Translations under genes and position numbers: made by a program | Shown here: positions 1 through 10,225 of the stretch, piece by piece | How positions within the stretch are numbered: the stretch's first letter is position 1 | Layout: the number at the start of each line of letters is the position of its first letter | Notes under the pieces: model-generated | Database searches by the model: none | What the model saw: the letters and a program-made list of their open reading frames with translations, nothing else | What the model was told of the DNA's origin: nothing | NCBI GenBank assembly: GCA_965198895.1 | Contig: OZ240676.1 | Location: 1,798,001-1,862,000 of the forward strand | DNA length: 64,000 nt | Direction: 5' to 3' | Source of the DNA: LMUY01 sp965198895 | GTDB taxonomy: Bacteria > Pseudomonadota > Alphaproteobacteria > Acetobacterales > Acetobacteraceae

Positions 1-1129
1 TGACCTTGAAAGCGAAACGCACCGTCTCGGGATCGCGCACGGCCTCGGCGGAGATCAGGTGGCGGGCCGCCTTGGCCGCTTTCGGCGTAAGGGCGGGCGC
101 ATTGGTCAGCGCTTGGACGATCGCGACCACCGAATGCGCTACCTCGCTGGCGAGCGGCTGGGCCATTGGCGTGGTAGTGGCCGGCACCGCCGGAACCTGC
201 GTAGTGGTGGCCCCGCCGCGTAGGCTGTTCGCCGCCGCTTCCAACCCCGCTGCCAGTGGATGGAGAGCGCGCCCCCGATCCTCCGCCGGCCAGGCCAGGA
301 GCGCCAGCGCCAGTTGCTCGGAATTGCGGATCAGGCTCGCGTAATCCGGCGGCCCCGGCGCGGCGCCGGCAAAATGGTGCAGCTTGGCGAATCCCGCCGA
401 CCCGGCGCGCGCGGAGGCGGTCAGGGCCTGCGCCGCCCCAGACTCGCCCGCGCAGAACCCTGCGCAGGCGGACAGCCGGTCGGCTAGCCCCGCGCGCAGC
501 AGCGCCACCGGCCGCCGCCCGGTTAGCAGGTTGGCTATCACCACCAGCGCCACCGGCAGCATTACCACCGGCGCCAGCCAAAGCAGGAATTGCAGCAGCG
601 CCTCCTCCGGCGGGATGCTCAGAAGCTCCGGCACGCCGGGCCCCGTCGTGTTGCTCACGCCCGAGGATTGCAGCGCCAGGCCGAGCACCTGGTCGCCGAT
701 GGTCAGTCCGTAGGCCAGGATGAAGCCCGCCGCGAACGCCGCCGGGCCGAGCGGGGAGATGCGGGAGAAGAATAGCGCGCCGAAGGTGGCCAAGGCGATC
801 AACGGTACCCGCAGCGCCGGTTCGGACAGGCTGGCCATGAACACCACGATGGTCGCGAACACGGCGAATAGCACCGCCACGCAAGCGACCACGGCCGTGA
901 GCACCGTCGAGGCCTGCTCGTCGCGGGAGACGAACAGCACGACATAGGCCGAGACCGCGATCTCCGGCATGCGGAAGGTTTCGCCGATCGCCACCGTGAT
1001 CAGCACCAGGGCCACCAGCCGTATCGTATTGGCGAGCCGGCCGGGCCGCGGCTGCAGTTCGCGCCATAGGCCGGCGAACCCGGCCTGCAGCGCCCCCTCG
1101 TCGACCTGGACAAGCGCGAAACCGCTCAC
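1..1129 (-). CDS. FUSC-family (MdtO/fusaric acid resistance-like) inner-membrane efflux protein, 3' end outside window
   Basis: The frame is open from a GTG at 1129 to the left edge, about 376 residues, so the C-terminus is missing. The start begins MSGFALVQVDEG and is followed by a hydrophobic stretch, then the segment EIAVSAYVVLFVSRDEQAST, which resembles the first FUSC membrane block (paired TM segments, aromatic-acid efflux). The GTG overlaps the TGA of the HlyD gene as GTGA, so the two are translationally coupled. The preceding YtcA-like and HlyD genes give the order ytcA-mdtN-mdtO, a tripartite-type exporter for hydrophobic or aromatic compounds. No outer-membrane MdtP gene is visible; it may lie beyond the left edge. 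The substrate cannot be told. Confidence 0.8.
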   Translation of the reverse strand, partial: MSGFALVQVDEGALQAGFAGLWRELQPRPGRLANTIRLVALVLITVAIGETFRMPEIAVSAYVVLFVSRDEQASTVLTAVVACVAVLFAVFATIVVFMASLSEPALRVPLIALATFGALFFSRISPLGPAAFAAGFILAYGLTIGDQVLGLALQSSGVSNTTGPGVPELLSIPPEEALLQFLLWLAPVVMLPVALVVIANLLTGRRPVALLRAGLADRLSACAGFCAGESGAAQALTASARAGSAGFAKLHHFAGAAPGPPDYASLIRNSEQLALALLAWPAEDRGRALHPLAAGLEAAANSLRGGATTTQVPAVPATTTPMAQPLASEVAHSVVAIVQALTNAPALTPKAAKAARHLISAEAVRDPETVRFAFKV

Positions 1130-2145
1130 CGGTCGATCACGATCACGGCCGATGCGCCAAGCCGCATCAGCAGCGGCGGCGGCGACGACAGCCTTATCCG
1201 CACCGGGAAGCGCTGGGCGATACGCACCCAGCTCAGGCTGCGCGGCACCCGCGGCAGGCCGCCGATGCTCACGCCCTCGTCCGGCGATACGCCACCGCCG
1301 AGGCTGTCCACCACCCCCGCCACCGGCTCACCGGGCATGCCGAGCACATAGACACGCGCGTGCTGACCGGGCTGCAGCCCGGCCAGATCGGTCTCGCGGA
1401 AATTGCCGACGGCATACCACTGCTCGGTGTCGATGATGGTGAACAGCGGATGGCCGGCCGCCCCGTACTCGCCGGCGACCGTGTCGAGCCCGGTGATCAC
1501 GCCGTCGCAGGGTGAGCGCACTTCCGTCAGCCGCAGGTTGCGCTCGGCCAAAGCGAGCGAGGCCTGCGCAGCGGCGATCTGCTGCTCGATCGGCTTGGTG
1601 CTGCTGACGCCCTGCCGCGCCTCCTGCGCCTGCTGCCGGGCCTGCACCAACGAGACCTGCGCGGTGCGCTGGGCGGTGCGCGCTTGGTCCACCTGCTCCG
1701 CCGTCACGAAGCCGCGGGGCAGCAGCGGCTCCATGCGGGAGAGCGTGCTGCTGGCAAGCGACAACTGCGCCTGCGCGCTACCGATGCCGGTGTTGGCAGC
1801 GTCGGCCTTGCTGCCTTGCGAGGCGACCTGATCCGTCGTGACCGCAAGCTGCGCCTGCAAACCGTGTAGTTGCGCCTGCGCCTGTGCGAGTTGCAGCCGG
1901 TACGGCTCCGAGTCGATGGTGAACAGCAGGTCGCCGGCCTTCACCGCCTGGTTCTCGCGCACGGCCAGCGACACCACGCGACCGCTGACGTCCGGCGCCA
2001 TGTGCACCACGTCGGCATCGATGAACGCGTCGTCGGTGCGGGGCCGGTGGTCCAGCCGCTGTGACGCCAACACCGCCGCGACGATGGCCGCGGCCACCGC
2101 CGAGAGGGTGAACCCGGCCCCGAACAGCCGCCCCAGGATCTGCAT
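1126..2145 (-). CDS. HlyD/MdtN-family periplasmic adaptor subunit
   Basis: A 339-aa membrane fusion protein that would connect the FUSC pump to an outer-membrane channel. It has one N-terminal TM segment, then the biotinyl/lipoyl half-motif DDAFIDADVVHMAPDVSGRV, a long Ala/Gln-rich coiled-coil hairpin (about residues 75-200) and the second half-motif LRLTEVRSPCDGVITGLDT, followed by a beta-barrel domain. The ATG at 2145 is chosen over the upstream TTG at 2160 because it sits 6 nt after TAGGG and fits MdtN-like N-termini. It overlaps the ytcA stop region and shares GTGA with the FUSC gene, so the three form one operon. Confidence 0.88.
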   Translation of the reverse strand: MQILGRLFGAGFTLSAVAAAIVAAVLASQRLDHRPRTDDAFIDADVVHMAPDVSGRVVSLAVRENQAVKAGDLLFTIDSEPYRLQLAQAQAQLHGLQAQLAVTTDQVASQGSKADAANTGIGSAQAQLSLASSTLSRMEPLLPRGFVTAEQVDQARTAQRTAQVSLVQARQQAQEARQGVSSTKPIEQQIAAAQASLALAERNLRLTEVRSPCDGVITGLDTVAGEYGAAGHPLFTIIDTEQWYAVGNFRETDLAGLQPGQHARVYVLGMPGEPVAGVVDSLGGGVSPDEGVSIGGLPRVPRSLSWVRIAQRFPVRIRLSSPPPLLMRLGASAVIVIDR

Positions 2146-2149
2146 ATCC

Positions 2150-2434
2150 CTACTGCCCAAAACGGTCGAGCCAGACGAACAACGTCACCGCCACGGCCAC
2201 CGCCAGGTAGCCGACCGACGGCGCCACGACATACTTGTCCAGCCGCAGCGCGCCCAGGATGACCCGGCAGGCCACCGCGGCGCCCAGGCCGAGCGCCGCG
2301 CACAACATCCAGGCCGGGAAAAACGAGCCAAGGATGTCTTGCGACGGCGAACGGCTGCAGCCACCCAATGCGAGCACGCCTGGGTGAGCGAGCAACAGCC
2401 ATCTCCGGTGGCGGTCCGAACGCGAGCCTGTCAC
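2150..2434 (-). CDS. YtcA-like small membrane lipoprotein
   Basis: A 94-aa protein with a positively charged start and a lipobox (VLALGGC), then SRSPSQDILGSFFPAWMLCA and two TM helices. The pattern GCSxSP...GxxFPxWxxC matches the YtcA family, which is encoded next to mdtN in enterobacteria. GTG at 2434 is chosen because it gives a short, well-formed lipoprotein signal; the frame stays open further upstream but that part reads as out-of-frame hydrolase sequence. Role unknown; context suggests an accessory of the efflux set. Confidence 0.72.
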   Translation of the reverse strand: MTGSRSDRHRRWLLLAHPGVLALGGCSRSPSQDILGSFFPAWMLCAALGLGAAVACRVILGALRLDKYVVAPSVGYLAVAVAVTLFVWLDRFGQ

Positions 2435-2457
2435 GGCGACCACTTGGCGAGAGCAGC

Positions 2458-3282
2458 TCAGCTCTCGATGAACGCGAGCAAGTCCCGGTTGATCACGTCG
2501 GCGTTCGTGGCGGGCATCCCGTGCGGGAAGCCAGGGTATGATATCAGCGTCCCATGCTTCAACAGCTTGACGGAGAGCGGGGCGGCATCGGCATACGGAA
2601 CGATCTGGTCGTCCTCGCCGTGCATCACCAGTGTCGGCACGTCGATCCGCTTCAGGTCCTCGGTGAAGTCGGTCTCGGAAAACGCCTTGATGCACTCGTA
2701 ATGTGCATGCATGGAGCCCATCATTCCCTGTCGCCACCAGTTGCGGATGACCCCCTGGGAGATCTCTGCGCCCGGCCGGTTGTAGCCGTAGAACGGCCCG
2801 GTCGGGATATCGACGAAGGCCTGCGCCCGGTTCGCGGCGACCGCGGCGCGGAACCCGTCGAACACCTCCATCGGCAGGCCACCGGGATTCTTCTCGCTCT
2901 TGACCATGATGGGCGGAACCGCGCTGACCAGCACCGCCTTCGATACCCGGCCGGGGCTCGCCTGCGCCACGTACCGCGCCACCTCGCCGCCACCCGTCGA
3001 ATGGCCGATGTGAACCGCGCCCTCGAGACGCAGGAAAGCGGTCAGCTCGGCCACGTCCGCGGCGTACGTGTCCATCTCGTTGCCGCCCGAGGTTTGTGTC
3101 GAGCGGCCATGGCCCCGCCGGTCATGTGCGATGACCCGATATCCCCTGGTCAGGAAGAACTGCATCTGGTTGTCCCAGTCATCCGCACTCAACGGCCATC
3201 CGTGATGGAACACGATCGGCCGCCCGGACCCCCAGTCCTTGAAGAAGATCTTCGTTCCGTCCTTGGTGGTGATCGTGTCCAT
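2458..3282 (-). CDS. alpha/beta hydrolase, non-heme chloroperoxidase type
   Basis: 274 aa, the usual length for cofactor-free haloperoxidase/arylesterase proteins. Features: oxyanion region FHHGWPLSADDW (about 26-37), nucleophile elbow GHSTGGGE with Ser95, acid in HGEDDQIVP (about 222-229) and catalytic His254 in PGFPHGMP. ATG at 3282 is preceded by GAGGAAAGG. Physiological substrate is unknown; these enzymes are esterases in vivo with peroxidase side activity. It ends 23 bp before the ytcA start, so cotranscription with the efflux genes is possible. Confidence 0.9.
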   Translation of the reverse strand: MDTITTKDGTKIFFKDWGSGRPIVFHHGWPLSADDWDNQMQFFLTRGYRVIAHDRRGHGRSTQTSGGNEMDTYAADVAELTAFLRLEGAVHIGHSTGGGEVARYVAQASPGRVSKAVLVSAVPPIMVKSEKNPGGLPMEVFDGFRAAVAANRAQAFVDIPTGPFYGYNRPGAEISQGVIRNWWRQGMMGSMHAHYECIKAFSETDFTEDLKRIDVPTLVMHGEDDQIVPYADAAPLSVKLLKHGTLISYPGFPHGMPATNADVINRDLLAFIES

Positions 3283-3332
3283 CGAAGCGTACCTTTCCTC
3301 GAGACTTAGACTGGAGATGCCGGACTTTGCGC

Positions 3333-3731
3333 TCAGCCGTTGCTGTATTCGTGGTATTGGGGAACCGTCGTATCGAGAGTGCAGTTCGTCCCTACCAACT
3401 TGGCTTGCAGCGCCCCTTGCGGTGAGATCTGGCCGGAGACGTCGCCTTGCGGGCCGGCGCCGCTCATGGTGGCCATCTTCCACTGGAACGTCTTTCCGTC
3501 TGTAGAGCCGACCACGGAGCTCGCCCCGGACCCGTCCTTGAAGAAGACCACTCCGGATAAGGCGGTACCTTCGCGTACGATGTGCAGGACGGCCGCCCGG
3601 CAACCAGGCCTCGCTGGTGTTTCCGCGACGTAGGATGCGCCGCCGGCGAGTTCGTTCTGGGCCCTCGCATCCGTGGCACCGATCAAGCCGATCATGGCGC
3701 TGCAGCCGAGGAAGAAAAAGTGTCGAGTCAT
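3333..3731 (-). CDS. small secreted protein of unknown function
   Basis: 132 aa with a clear Sec signal peptide (MTRHFFFLGCSAMIGLIGATDARA, cleavage before QNELAGG), then a Gly/Ser-rich beta-type domain with two cysteines (about 44 and 117) that could form a disulphide. No family recognised. A good ribosome site (CAAGGAGATG) precedes the ATG. It lies 50 bp upstream of the hydrolase in the same direction, so the two may be cotranscribed. Confidence 0.75.
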   Translation of the reverse strand: MTRHFFFLGCSAMIGLIGATDARAQNELAGGASYVAETPARPGCRAAVLHIVREGTALSGVVFFKDGSGASSVVGSTDGKTFQWKMATMSGAGPQGDVSGQISPQGALQAKLVGTNCTLDTTVPQYHEYSNG

Positions 3732-4049
3732 CTGACATCTCCTTGTTGGTGAGCCATCGAATTATTCGAAGCGGTGCGCGGCGGATTGTCCGTTTCGATC
3801 GAACTTCGTCTAAATCCGCGACCGAATTTGGCTATTGCCGTTCGTGGTAGCTGGCGCGCCTTGCAGGTTTTCGTGCGAAGCGGAAAGACTTGCATCCGGA
3901 AGAACGCATGTCTCGGACAGCAACGCGTGCATCGGATGAACGAGACTCCGGCCCGTAGGCTGCGCCTTTGCCGCGCGATGGAGGTGATCAATGTGCCAAG
4001 CCGACCCGATCGCCGCGGAGTTGCTAATCCCGGCGGAGCTGCCTGGCCA
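3732..4049. other. intergenic region with a possible 20-codon leader ORF
   Basis: This 318-bp stretch separates the secreted-protein gene (minus) from the DUF302 gene (plus). On the plus strand a near-perfect Shine-Dalgarno GGAGGTGATCA is followed directly by ATG at 3991, opening a 20-codon frame that starts MCQADPIAAEL and ends at TGA 4051-4053. Its stop overlaps the proposed DUF302 start at 4050 (ATGATG). The rest is presumably divergent promoter DNA; no clear -35/-10 pair seen. Confidence 0.35.
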
Positions 4050-4469
4050 ATGATGGACCCCGACGGTATGAGCTGCTGGGTGAGCGCTTATGGCATGGAG
4101 GAGACGCTTCGCAGGCTGCATCTGAAGCTCGGCCAGAGTGGGATGACGATTTTCGCCGAGATCGATCAGGCGAGCGCCGCGGCGGCAGCGGGACTGACTC
4201 TACTTCCCATGCGGTTATTGATCTTCGGCGACCCGGCCGTCGAAACGCCGCTGCTGCTGGCCGCACCAACCGCCGGGATCGACTTGCCGCTGAAGATGCT
4301 GGTCTGGACCGATGCAGCCGGGAGCGTCTGGCTGGCGTACAACGACATCGGCTGGATCGCCGCCCGGCATCGGTCGAGGCGGGGCAATCATCAGGCGTTG
4401 GCGTCGATGCGCGAGTCGCTTTCCTCCATCGCAGCGTCCGTGACGGGTTTGGACGCCGGGGTCAAATGA
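4050..4469 (+). CDS. DUF302-domain protein
   Basis: 139 aa. The block MTIFAEIDQASAAAAAGLTL, then LLIFGDP, AAPTAGIDLPLKMLVW, and YNDIGWIAARH is the DUF302 signature (small alpha/beta fold, function unknown, often with stress or periplasmic proteins). The frame is open upstream to GTG 3774, with possible ATGs at 3936 and 3978, but residues before 4050 are Arg-rich and unlike the family; 4050 is preferred and could be coupled to a short leader ORF. The 3' end overlaps the convergent regulator gene by 8 bp. Confidence 0.78.
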   Translation: MMDPDGMSCWVSAYGMEETLRRLHLKLGQSGMTIFAEIDQASAAAAAGLTLLPMRLLIFGDPAVETPLLLAAPTAGIDLPLKMLVWTDAAGSVWLAYNDIGWIAARHRSRRGNHQALASMRESLSSIAASVTGLDAGVK

Positions 4470-7356
4470 TCAGCAGCTTTCGCGCCGCACGCAGATCGGC
4501 GGTGTCCATCCCGCTACTGAACGACCGCACGACCCGGCCCAGTGCTGCGGTTGCCTCCTCAGTCCGCCCACCGTCGCGCCGAAGCTGCGCCAGCGTCACG
4601 CCGATCCGCAGACGCCAGGCGCGCGCATGCTGCTGACGCGCCAGCTTGTCGGCCTGCAGCAGCAGCGTTTCCGCCGTCCGTTCCGCGTCGGGCCGGCCAC
4701 CTGCCACGATCAGCCCGCCCTTGATGCGCATCGCCTCCGGTACGAACCACAGCTCCCCCGTCCTGTCACAGCGAGCGATGAGGCTGTCGATGATCTCGAG
4801 CCCAGCGGTCACGCTCGCGGCCGCGCCGAGGCCGGCGGCCAATTCGCCAAACAGGATCATGTAGCGCGGCAGGGCCTTGCCGTCGTCGACGCGGTCCAAG
4901 ACCAGTCGCATGGCCCGCAACCCCGCCTCCAGGTCGCCCTCCTGTGCGAGCACCGCACCTTCGAAGCAGCAGGCCCAGTCATACCAAAGACCAAGCTGGT
5001 AACGCTCGGCGTGCTCCATCAGCATCTTGCCAAAGCGGCGGGCAGCCGGAAGGTCACCGGTATACAAAGCGATGGGACAAGCACCCTGCCCGAGCACGCT
5101 GGCAAACGACAGCGCGTGGCCGGCCGCGAGCCCCTCGCGCATGTTGCGGTCCACCGCATCCATCGCGCGATCGAAGTGACCAAGTAGCCATAGGATGCGG
5201 GCGTGGAAGTATCGCGCGGTGATTTTTTGATCGACCTGGAAACGGACCGCCACCCTGGGAACGCCGGCGGTCCTGCCGTACTCGGTCAGCATCCGCTCGA
5301 TGTATTGCTGCGCCGTGCCTTGGTCGCCGATGTAGTGCATCGTGGTGGCGAATAGTCGGTCCGCCGTCATCCGGTCGGGCGCGTCTCCGGACTGCTTGCC
5401 CGCCTCGATGAGCTGGCGCGCCAGGTCGATCCCGGCCGCCCAGTTCCCCTGGTTGATATGGCTGATCCAAACGCCCCATAGAGCACGCAGACGGTAGCTT
5501 CCGTCGCCGAGCTCCTCCGCCAGACACATCGTCGCTTGCCACGCCGTGCCGACTTCATCCGATCGTCCGGCGCCATACATCAGAGACCAGCCGAGCGCCG
5601 CCGACAACCGCATGCGATGGCGCTTCCACCGGCCGGTGTCGTCAGCCGCATCCAACCGCGCCAGAGCGCCCGCAACCCGGCGCCGGCACTCGCCCGTCAT
5701 CGAGAACTGCACCCAGAGCGGGACCGCTTCGGCAGCCAACTCGATCTGGAGCTCGGCTCCGTCCTCCGCGGCCTCGGCCCAATCGAGTGCGAGGCGCACA
5801 TTGTCGATTTCCTTGCCGTAGCTCGACAACCATTCGCGTGCGGGCAGCGCCTCGGTATCGGCTTCGGCGGTGGCGAACCGGCGGCAGAAATACTCGGCGT
5901 GGCGCCGCCGTGCGGGCTCGAGCCCTTGAGCGCGCCGGAGCTTCTCCAACCCATAGAGCCGGGTCGTGTCGAGCAGACGGTAGCGAACCGGCTGCGCCGC
6001 GGTGTCGGCCACCACCATCGATTTTGCAACCAACTCGGCCAATTCGGCGGCCGCGTGTTCCTCGCCTGTCGGATCGAACATGGCGGACGCTGCCTCGCCG
6101 GTGAAGCCGCCCACGAAAACGGAGAGTTGCCGCAACATCCTGCGCCCGCCCGCACTGAGCAGCTCGTAACTCCAATCGAGCGTTGCCGCGAGCGTCTGGT
6201 GCCGTGGCAACGCGGTCCGCCGGCCGCTCGTGAGCAGGTCGAAGCGGTCGTCGAGTTTGGCCGCAAGTTCCCGCAGGCCGAATGCCGCGATCCGGCCTGC
6301 GGCAAACTCGATCGCCAACGCGATCCCGTCGAGGCGCCGGCAGATGTCGGCGGCGAACGGGGCGTCGGCGTCGGACAACTCAAACGCCCCGAGGCTGGCA
6401 GCGGCGCGGTCAACGAGCAATTGTATGCCGGGGAAGCGCAACGCCTCCGCGGCAACCAGGCCGGTCGAGCTCGGCGGGCTCTCCAGCGGCGGTAGCCAGA
6501 GCACTCGCTCGCCGGCGGCACGAAGCGGCTCGCGGCTGGTCGCGATCACGTGCACTCCCGGCGCACCGACGGAAATCCGCTCCGCCATCTCGGCCGCGAC
6601 TTCAACCACATGCTCGCAATTGTCGAGCACCAGCAGCATCTCACGGTTGCGCAGGAAGGCCACCAGGGCGGGCAGTGCATCGTCCGATGGGACAGCGAGC
6701 CCAAAGACCGCCGACAGCATGGTTGGCGCCAGTTGCCCGCTCGCCACCGACCCGAGATCGGCGAACGCCACCCCATCCCGGTAGGAGGGCGCAAGCTCGC
6801 GCGCCATGGCGAGCGCCACCGTCGTCTTGCCGATCCCGCCGGGTCCGACGATCGTCACCAAACGTCGATCCGAGAGCGTTGCGGCCAAACTGGACAGGAT
6901 ATCGTCGCGGCCGATGATGCGCGTCGCCACCGGCGGCAAGCTGTCGAGGTGTCCGGAGATGTCGAGGATCGCGCTCGTTGGTGCCTTTATGGCTGCCACC
7001 GGCGCAACGAAGCTGTAGCCGCGGCCCGGAACGTTGACGATGAACCGATTTCCGCCCTGCCCGTCCCGGATGGCACGGCGCAGATTGGCGATGTTCACCC
7101 GCAGGTTACTCTCCTCGACGAAGGTCTCCGGCCAAACCCGGGAGGCGAGTGCATCCTTGCTGACGACCTCGCCCGCACGCTCGACCAGCGCAATCAGGAT
7201 TTGCATTGCGCGGGCGCCGAGTGCGACCGGGTTCTCGTCTTCCAACAGCAGCTGTTGCGCCGGCACCAGCCTGAAGCGGCCGAATGACACCGAGTAAGTG
7301 GCGGGGATAGAATCTGGGATAATCGAACGAGCTCCGGCGTGGACGTGCCTGACCAT
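4462..7356 (-). CDS. winged-helix DNA-binding / NB-ARC-type ATPase transcriptional regulator
   Basis: 964 aa. Residues about 22-120 form an OmpR/CadC-type winged helix (FGRFRLVPAQQLLLEDENP, then NLRVNIANLRRAIRD and FIVNVPGRGYSF). An ATPase of the AfsR/MalT-like STAND type follows, with Walker A GPGGIGKTT (171-179) and Walker B LLVLDNCEH near 240. The C-terminal half (about 450-964) is helical, TPR-like, Ala-rich. No sensor domain is obvious; such proteins bind effector through the STAND module. It starts 38 bp downstream of the ABC ATPase gene on the same strand, so it may control or be cotranscribed with the sugar importer. Confidence 0.9.
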   Translation of the reverse strand: MVRHVHAGARSIIPDSIPATYSVSFGRFRLVPAQQLLLEDENPVALGARAMQILIALVERAGEVVSKDALASRVWPETFVEESNLRVNIANLRRAIRDGQGGNRFIVNVPGRGYSFVAPVAAIKAPTSAILDISGHLDSLPPVATRIIGRDDILSSLAATLSDRRLVTIVGPGGIGKTTVALAMARELAPSYRDGVAFADLGSVASGQLAPTMLSAVFGLAVPSDDALPALVAFLRNREMLLVLDNCEHVVEVAAEMAERISVGAPGVHVIATSREPLRAAGERVLWLPPLESPPSSTGLVAAEALRFPGIQLLVDRAAASLGAFELSDADAPFAADICRRLDGIALAIEFAAGRIAAFGLRELAAKLDDRFDLLTSGRRTALPRHQTLAATLDWSYELLSAGGRRMLRQLSVFVGGFTGEAASAMFDPTGEEHAAAELAELVAKSMVVADTAAQPVRYRLLDTTRLYGLEKLRRAQGLEPARRRHAEYFCRRFATAEADTEALPAREWLSSYGKEIDNVRLALDWAEAAEDGAELQIELAAEAVPLWVQFSMTGECRRRVAGALARLDAADDTGRWKRHRMRLSAALGWSLMYGAGRSDEVGTAWQATMCLAEELGDGSYRLRALWGVWISHINQGNWAAGIDLARQLIEAGKQSGDAPDRMTADRLFATTMHYIGDQGTAQQYIERMLTEYGRTAGVPRVAVRFQVDQKITARYFHARILWLLGHFDRAMDAVDRNMREGLAAGHALSFASVLGQGACPIALYTGDLPAARRFGKMLMEHAERYQLGLWYDWACCFEGAVLAQEGDLEAGLRAMRLVLDRVDDGKALPRYMILFGELAAGLGAAASVTAGLEIIDSLIARCDRTGELWFVPEAMRIKGGLIVAGGRPDAERTAETLLLQADKLARQQHARAWRLRIGVTLAQLRRDGGRTEEATAALGRVVRSFSSGMDTADLRAARKLLII

Positions 7357-7394
7357 ACCAAACAGCCCATGAACCTGGGAGCGATTGTCGATCG

Positions 7395-8476
<1,082 letters not shown>

Positions 8477-8480
<4 letters not shown>

Positions 8481-9313
8481 CGGGCCGCCCCGGCCGTCAG
8501 CCCGCGCAGGAACCAGCGCCCTGCGAACAGGTAGACGGCCAGCGTCGGCAACGCGGTAAGAAGGATGCCCGCCATGTCGACGTTGTACTCCTGCCCGCCC
8601 AACCCGGCATTGATCAGGTTCTCGAGCGGGACGGTGATGGGCGCGGCGCTGCCGCCGAACACCAGGGCGAACAGGTAGTCGTTCCAGATCGCGCTGAACT
8701 GCAGCATCAGCGCCACCGCTACCATGGGGGCGGAGAGCGGCAGGACCACGTGGCCGAAGATGGTCCAGAACCGGCCGCCATCGATGCGCGCTGCGTGGAT
8801 CAGCCGGTCCGGAATGCCGAGATAGAAGTTCCGGAACAGAAGCGTCACGTAGGGCATGCCAAAGGCGACGTGGACCAGGATCAAGCCCTCGGCCGTGCCG
8901 AAAAGGCCGAGCCGGGCCAGGATCAGGGCCATCGGCAGCAGCACCATCTGGTACGGGATGAAGTTCGCGGCGAGTAGCAAGCCGAACAGTAGATGTACGC
9001 CGGGTGGACGCCAGAGTGTCAACGCGTAGCCGTTGATCGCGCCGAGCAGAACGGAAAGGCAGCTGGCCGGCACCGCGATCCGTAGCGAGTTGACGAAGCC
9101 GCCCCGAAGCCCGTGACAATCCGCGCCGATGCAGGCGGTGGACCAGGCCCGCAGCAGCGGCTCGACCGTCCAGTGGTCCGGCAGGGCCAAGATACTGCCG
9201 CGGACGACTTCGCCGAGCGGCTTGAGGGCCGTCACGAGGATTGCGTAGAGCGGGAGCACGAACGCCAGCCCGGCCAGGGCGAGACACGCCCAAAGTGCCA
9301 GCGCTCGCGTCAC
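8477..9313 (-). CDS. sugar ABC importer permease (MalG type)
   Basis: 278 aa with six hydrophobic segments and the EAA loop RLIHAARIDGGRFWTIFGHVVLPLS that contacts the ATPase. Start GTG 9313 overlaps the stop of the MalF-type permease as GTGA. It forms the heterodimeric channel with the upstream gene. Confidence 0.9.
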
Positions 9314-10197
9314 GCCCGTCTGCGCCGCATCTCGATGGCGACGTAGGGCGCCAGGACAGCGGTCATGGTCACCATCAGAACCACCGCGCACGCCGCCGCA
9401 CTTCCGGCGCGGCTGCGGGGGAACATTAGGTCGTAGATCAGCAGGGTCGGCAGATCTGTGGCGAACCCTGGTCCGCCACCGGTCATGGCGACGACTAGGT
9501 CGAACGTGCGGGCGACGACGAACGAGAGCAGCAGGACGGACGTCACGACATAGGGCCGCAGCATCGGGATCGTGACGTGCAGGTCGGCACGCCAGCGCGG
9601 GACGCCCTCGGCGCGCAGTGCCCGCCGGATACTCGGATCGATGCCGTGCAGGCCCGCCAGGAACAAGGTCATCACCAGGCCGGCCATGTGCCACACCGCG
9701 GCGGCCACGACCGTGTACAGCGCCGTCTCCGGCCGCACCAGCCAATCGAAGCGAAACCCGGCCCAGCCCAGCGCGTGCACCACCTGCTCGAGTCCCAGCC
9801 CGGGGTTGAGGATCCGTTGCCAGATGAGTCCGGTAACGAGCCAGGAGACGGACAGCGGATAGACGAAGATCAACTGTAACGCCTGCCGGGCCCGGCCGCC
9901 CAAAGCGTCAATGGCAAGCGCTAGCACCAGCCCGAGCACCAGGGTGGCGGCGATGAACAGGCTGCCGAACACGAGCAGGTCGAGGAACGCCTTGCCGAAG
10001 CGCGGGTCTTCCAGGAGCAGGGCGTAATTCCGCCAGCCGACGAAATCATAGCGCGGCAGTAGCCGGGTCGAGGTGAACGAGATGCCTACGGTGTAGGCGA
10101 TGCAGCCATAGAAGCAGACGGCCAGGATGAGCATGGCCGGACCGAGCGCAAGCAACGGCATCCGACCCTGGCCAACCGGTCTCGTGCTCCGAGACAT
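9310..10197 (-). CDS. sugar ABC importer permease (MalF type)
   Basis: 295 aa from ATG 10197 (MSRSTRPVGQGRMPLLALGP). Six TM segments, EAA loop IRRALRAEGVPRWRADLHVTIPML, and the motif MTGGGPGFATDLPTLLIYDLMF common to this permease class. An extended frame to 10317 exists but would overlap the binding-protein gene and lacks family resemblance. It begins 28 bp after the binding-protein gene ends. Confidence 0.9.
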   Translation of the reverse strand: MSRSTRPVGQGRMPLLALGPAMLILAVCFYGCIAYTVGISFTSTRLLPRYDFVGWRNYALLLEDPRFGKAFLDLLVFGSLFIAATLVLGLVLALAIDALGGRARQALQLIFVYPLSVSWLVTGLIWQRILNPGLGLEQVVHALGWAGFRFDWLVRPETALYTVVAAAVWHMAGLVMTLFLAGLHGIDPSIRRALRAEGVPRWRADLHVTIPMLRPYVVTSVLLLSFVVARTFDLVVAMTGGGPGFATDLPTLLIYDLMFPRSRAGSAAACAVVLMVTMTAVLAPYVAIEMRRRRA

Positions 10198-10225
10198 TCG
10201 AAACGGAGGCCGGTTCAGTTGACCG

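Noticed and set aside
3283..3738. 150-codon upstream extension of the hydrolase frame
   Set aside because: Overlaps the secreted-protein gene in a different frame and is Arg-rich; ATG 3282 has a good ribosome site.
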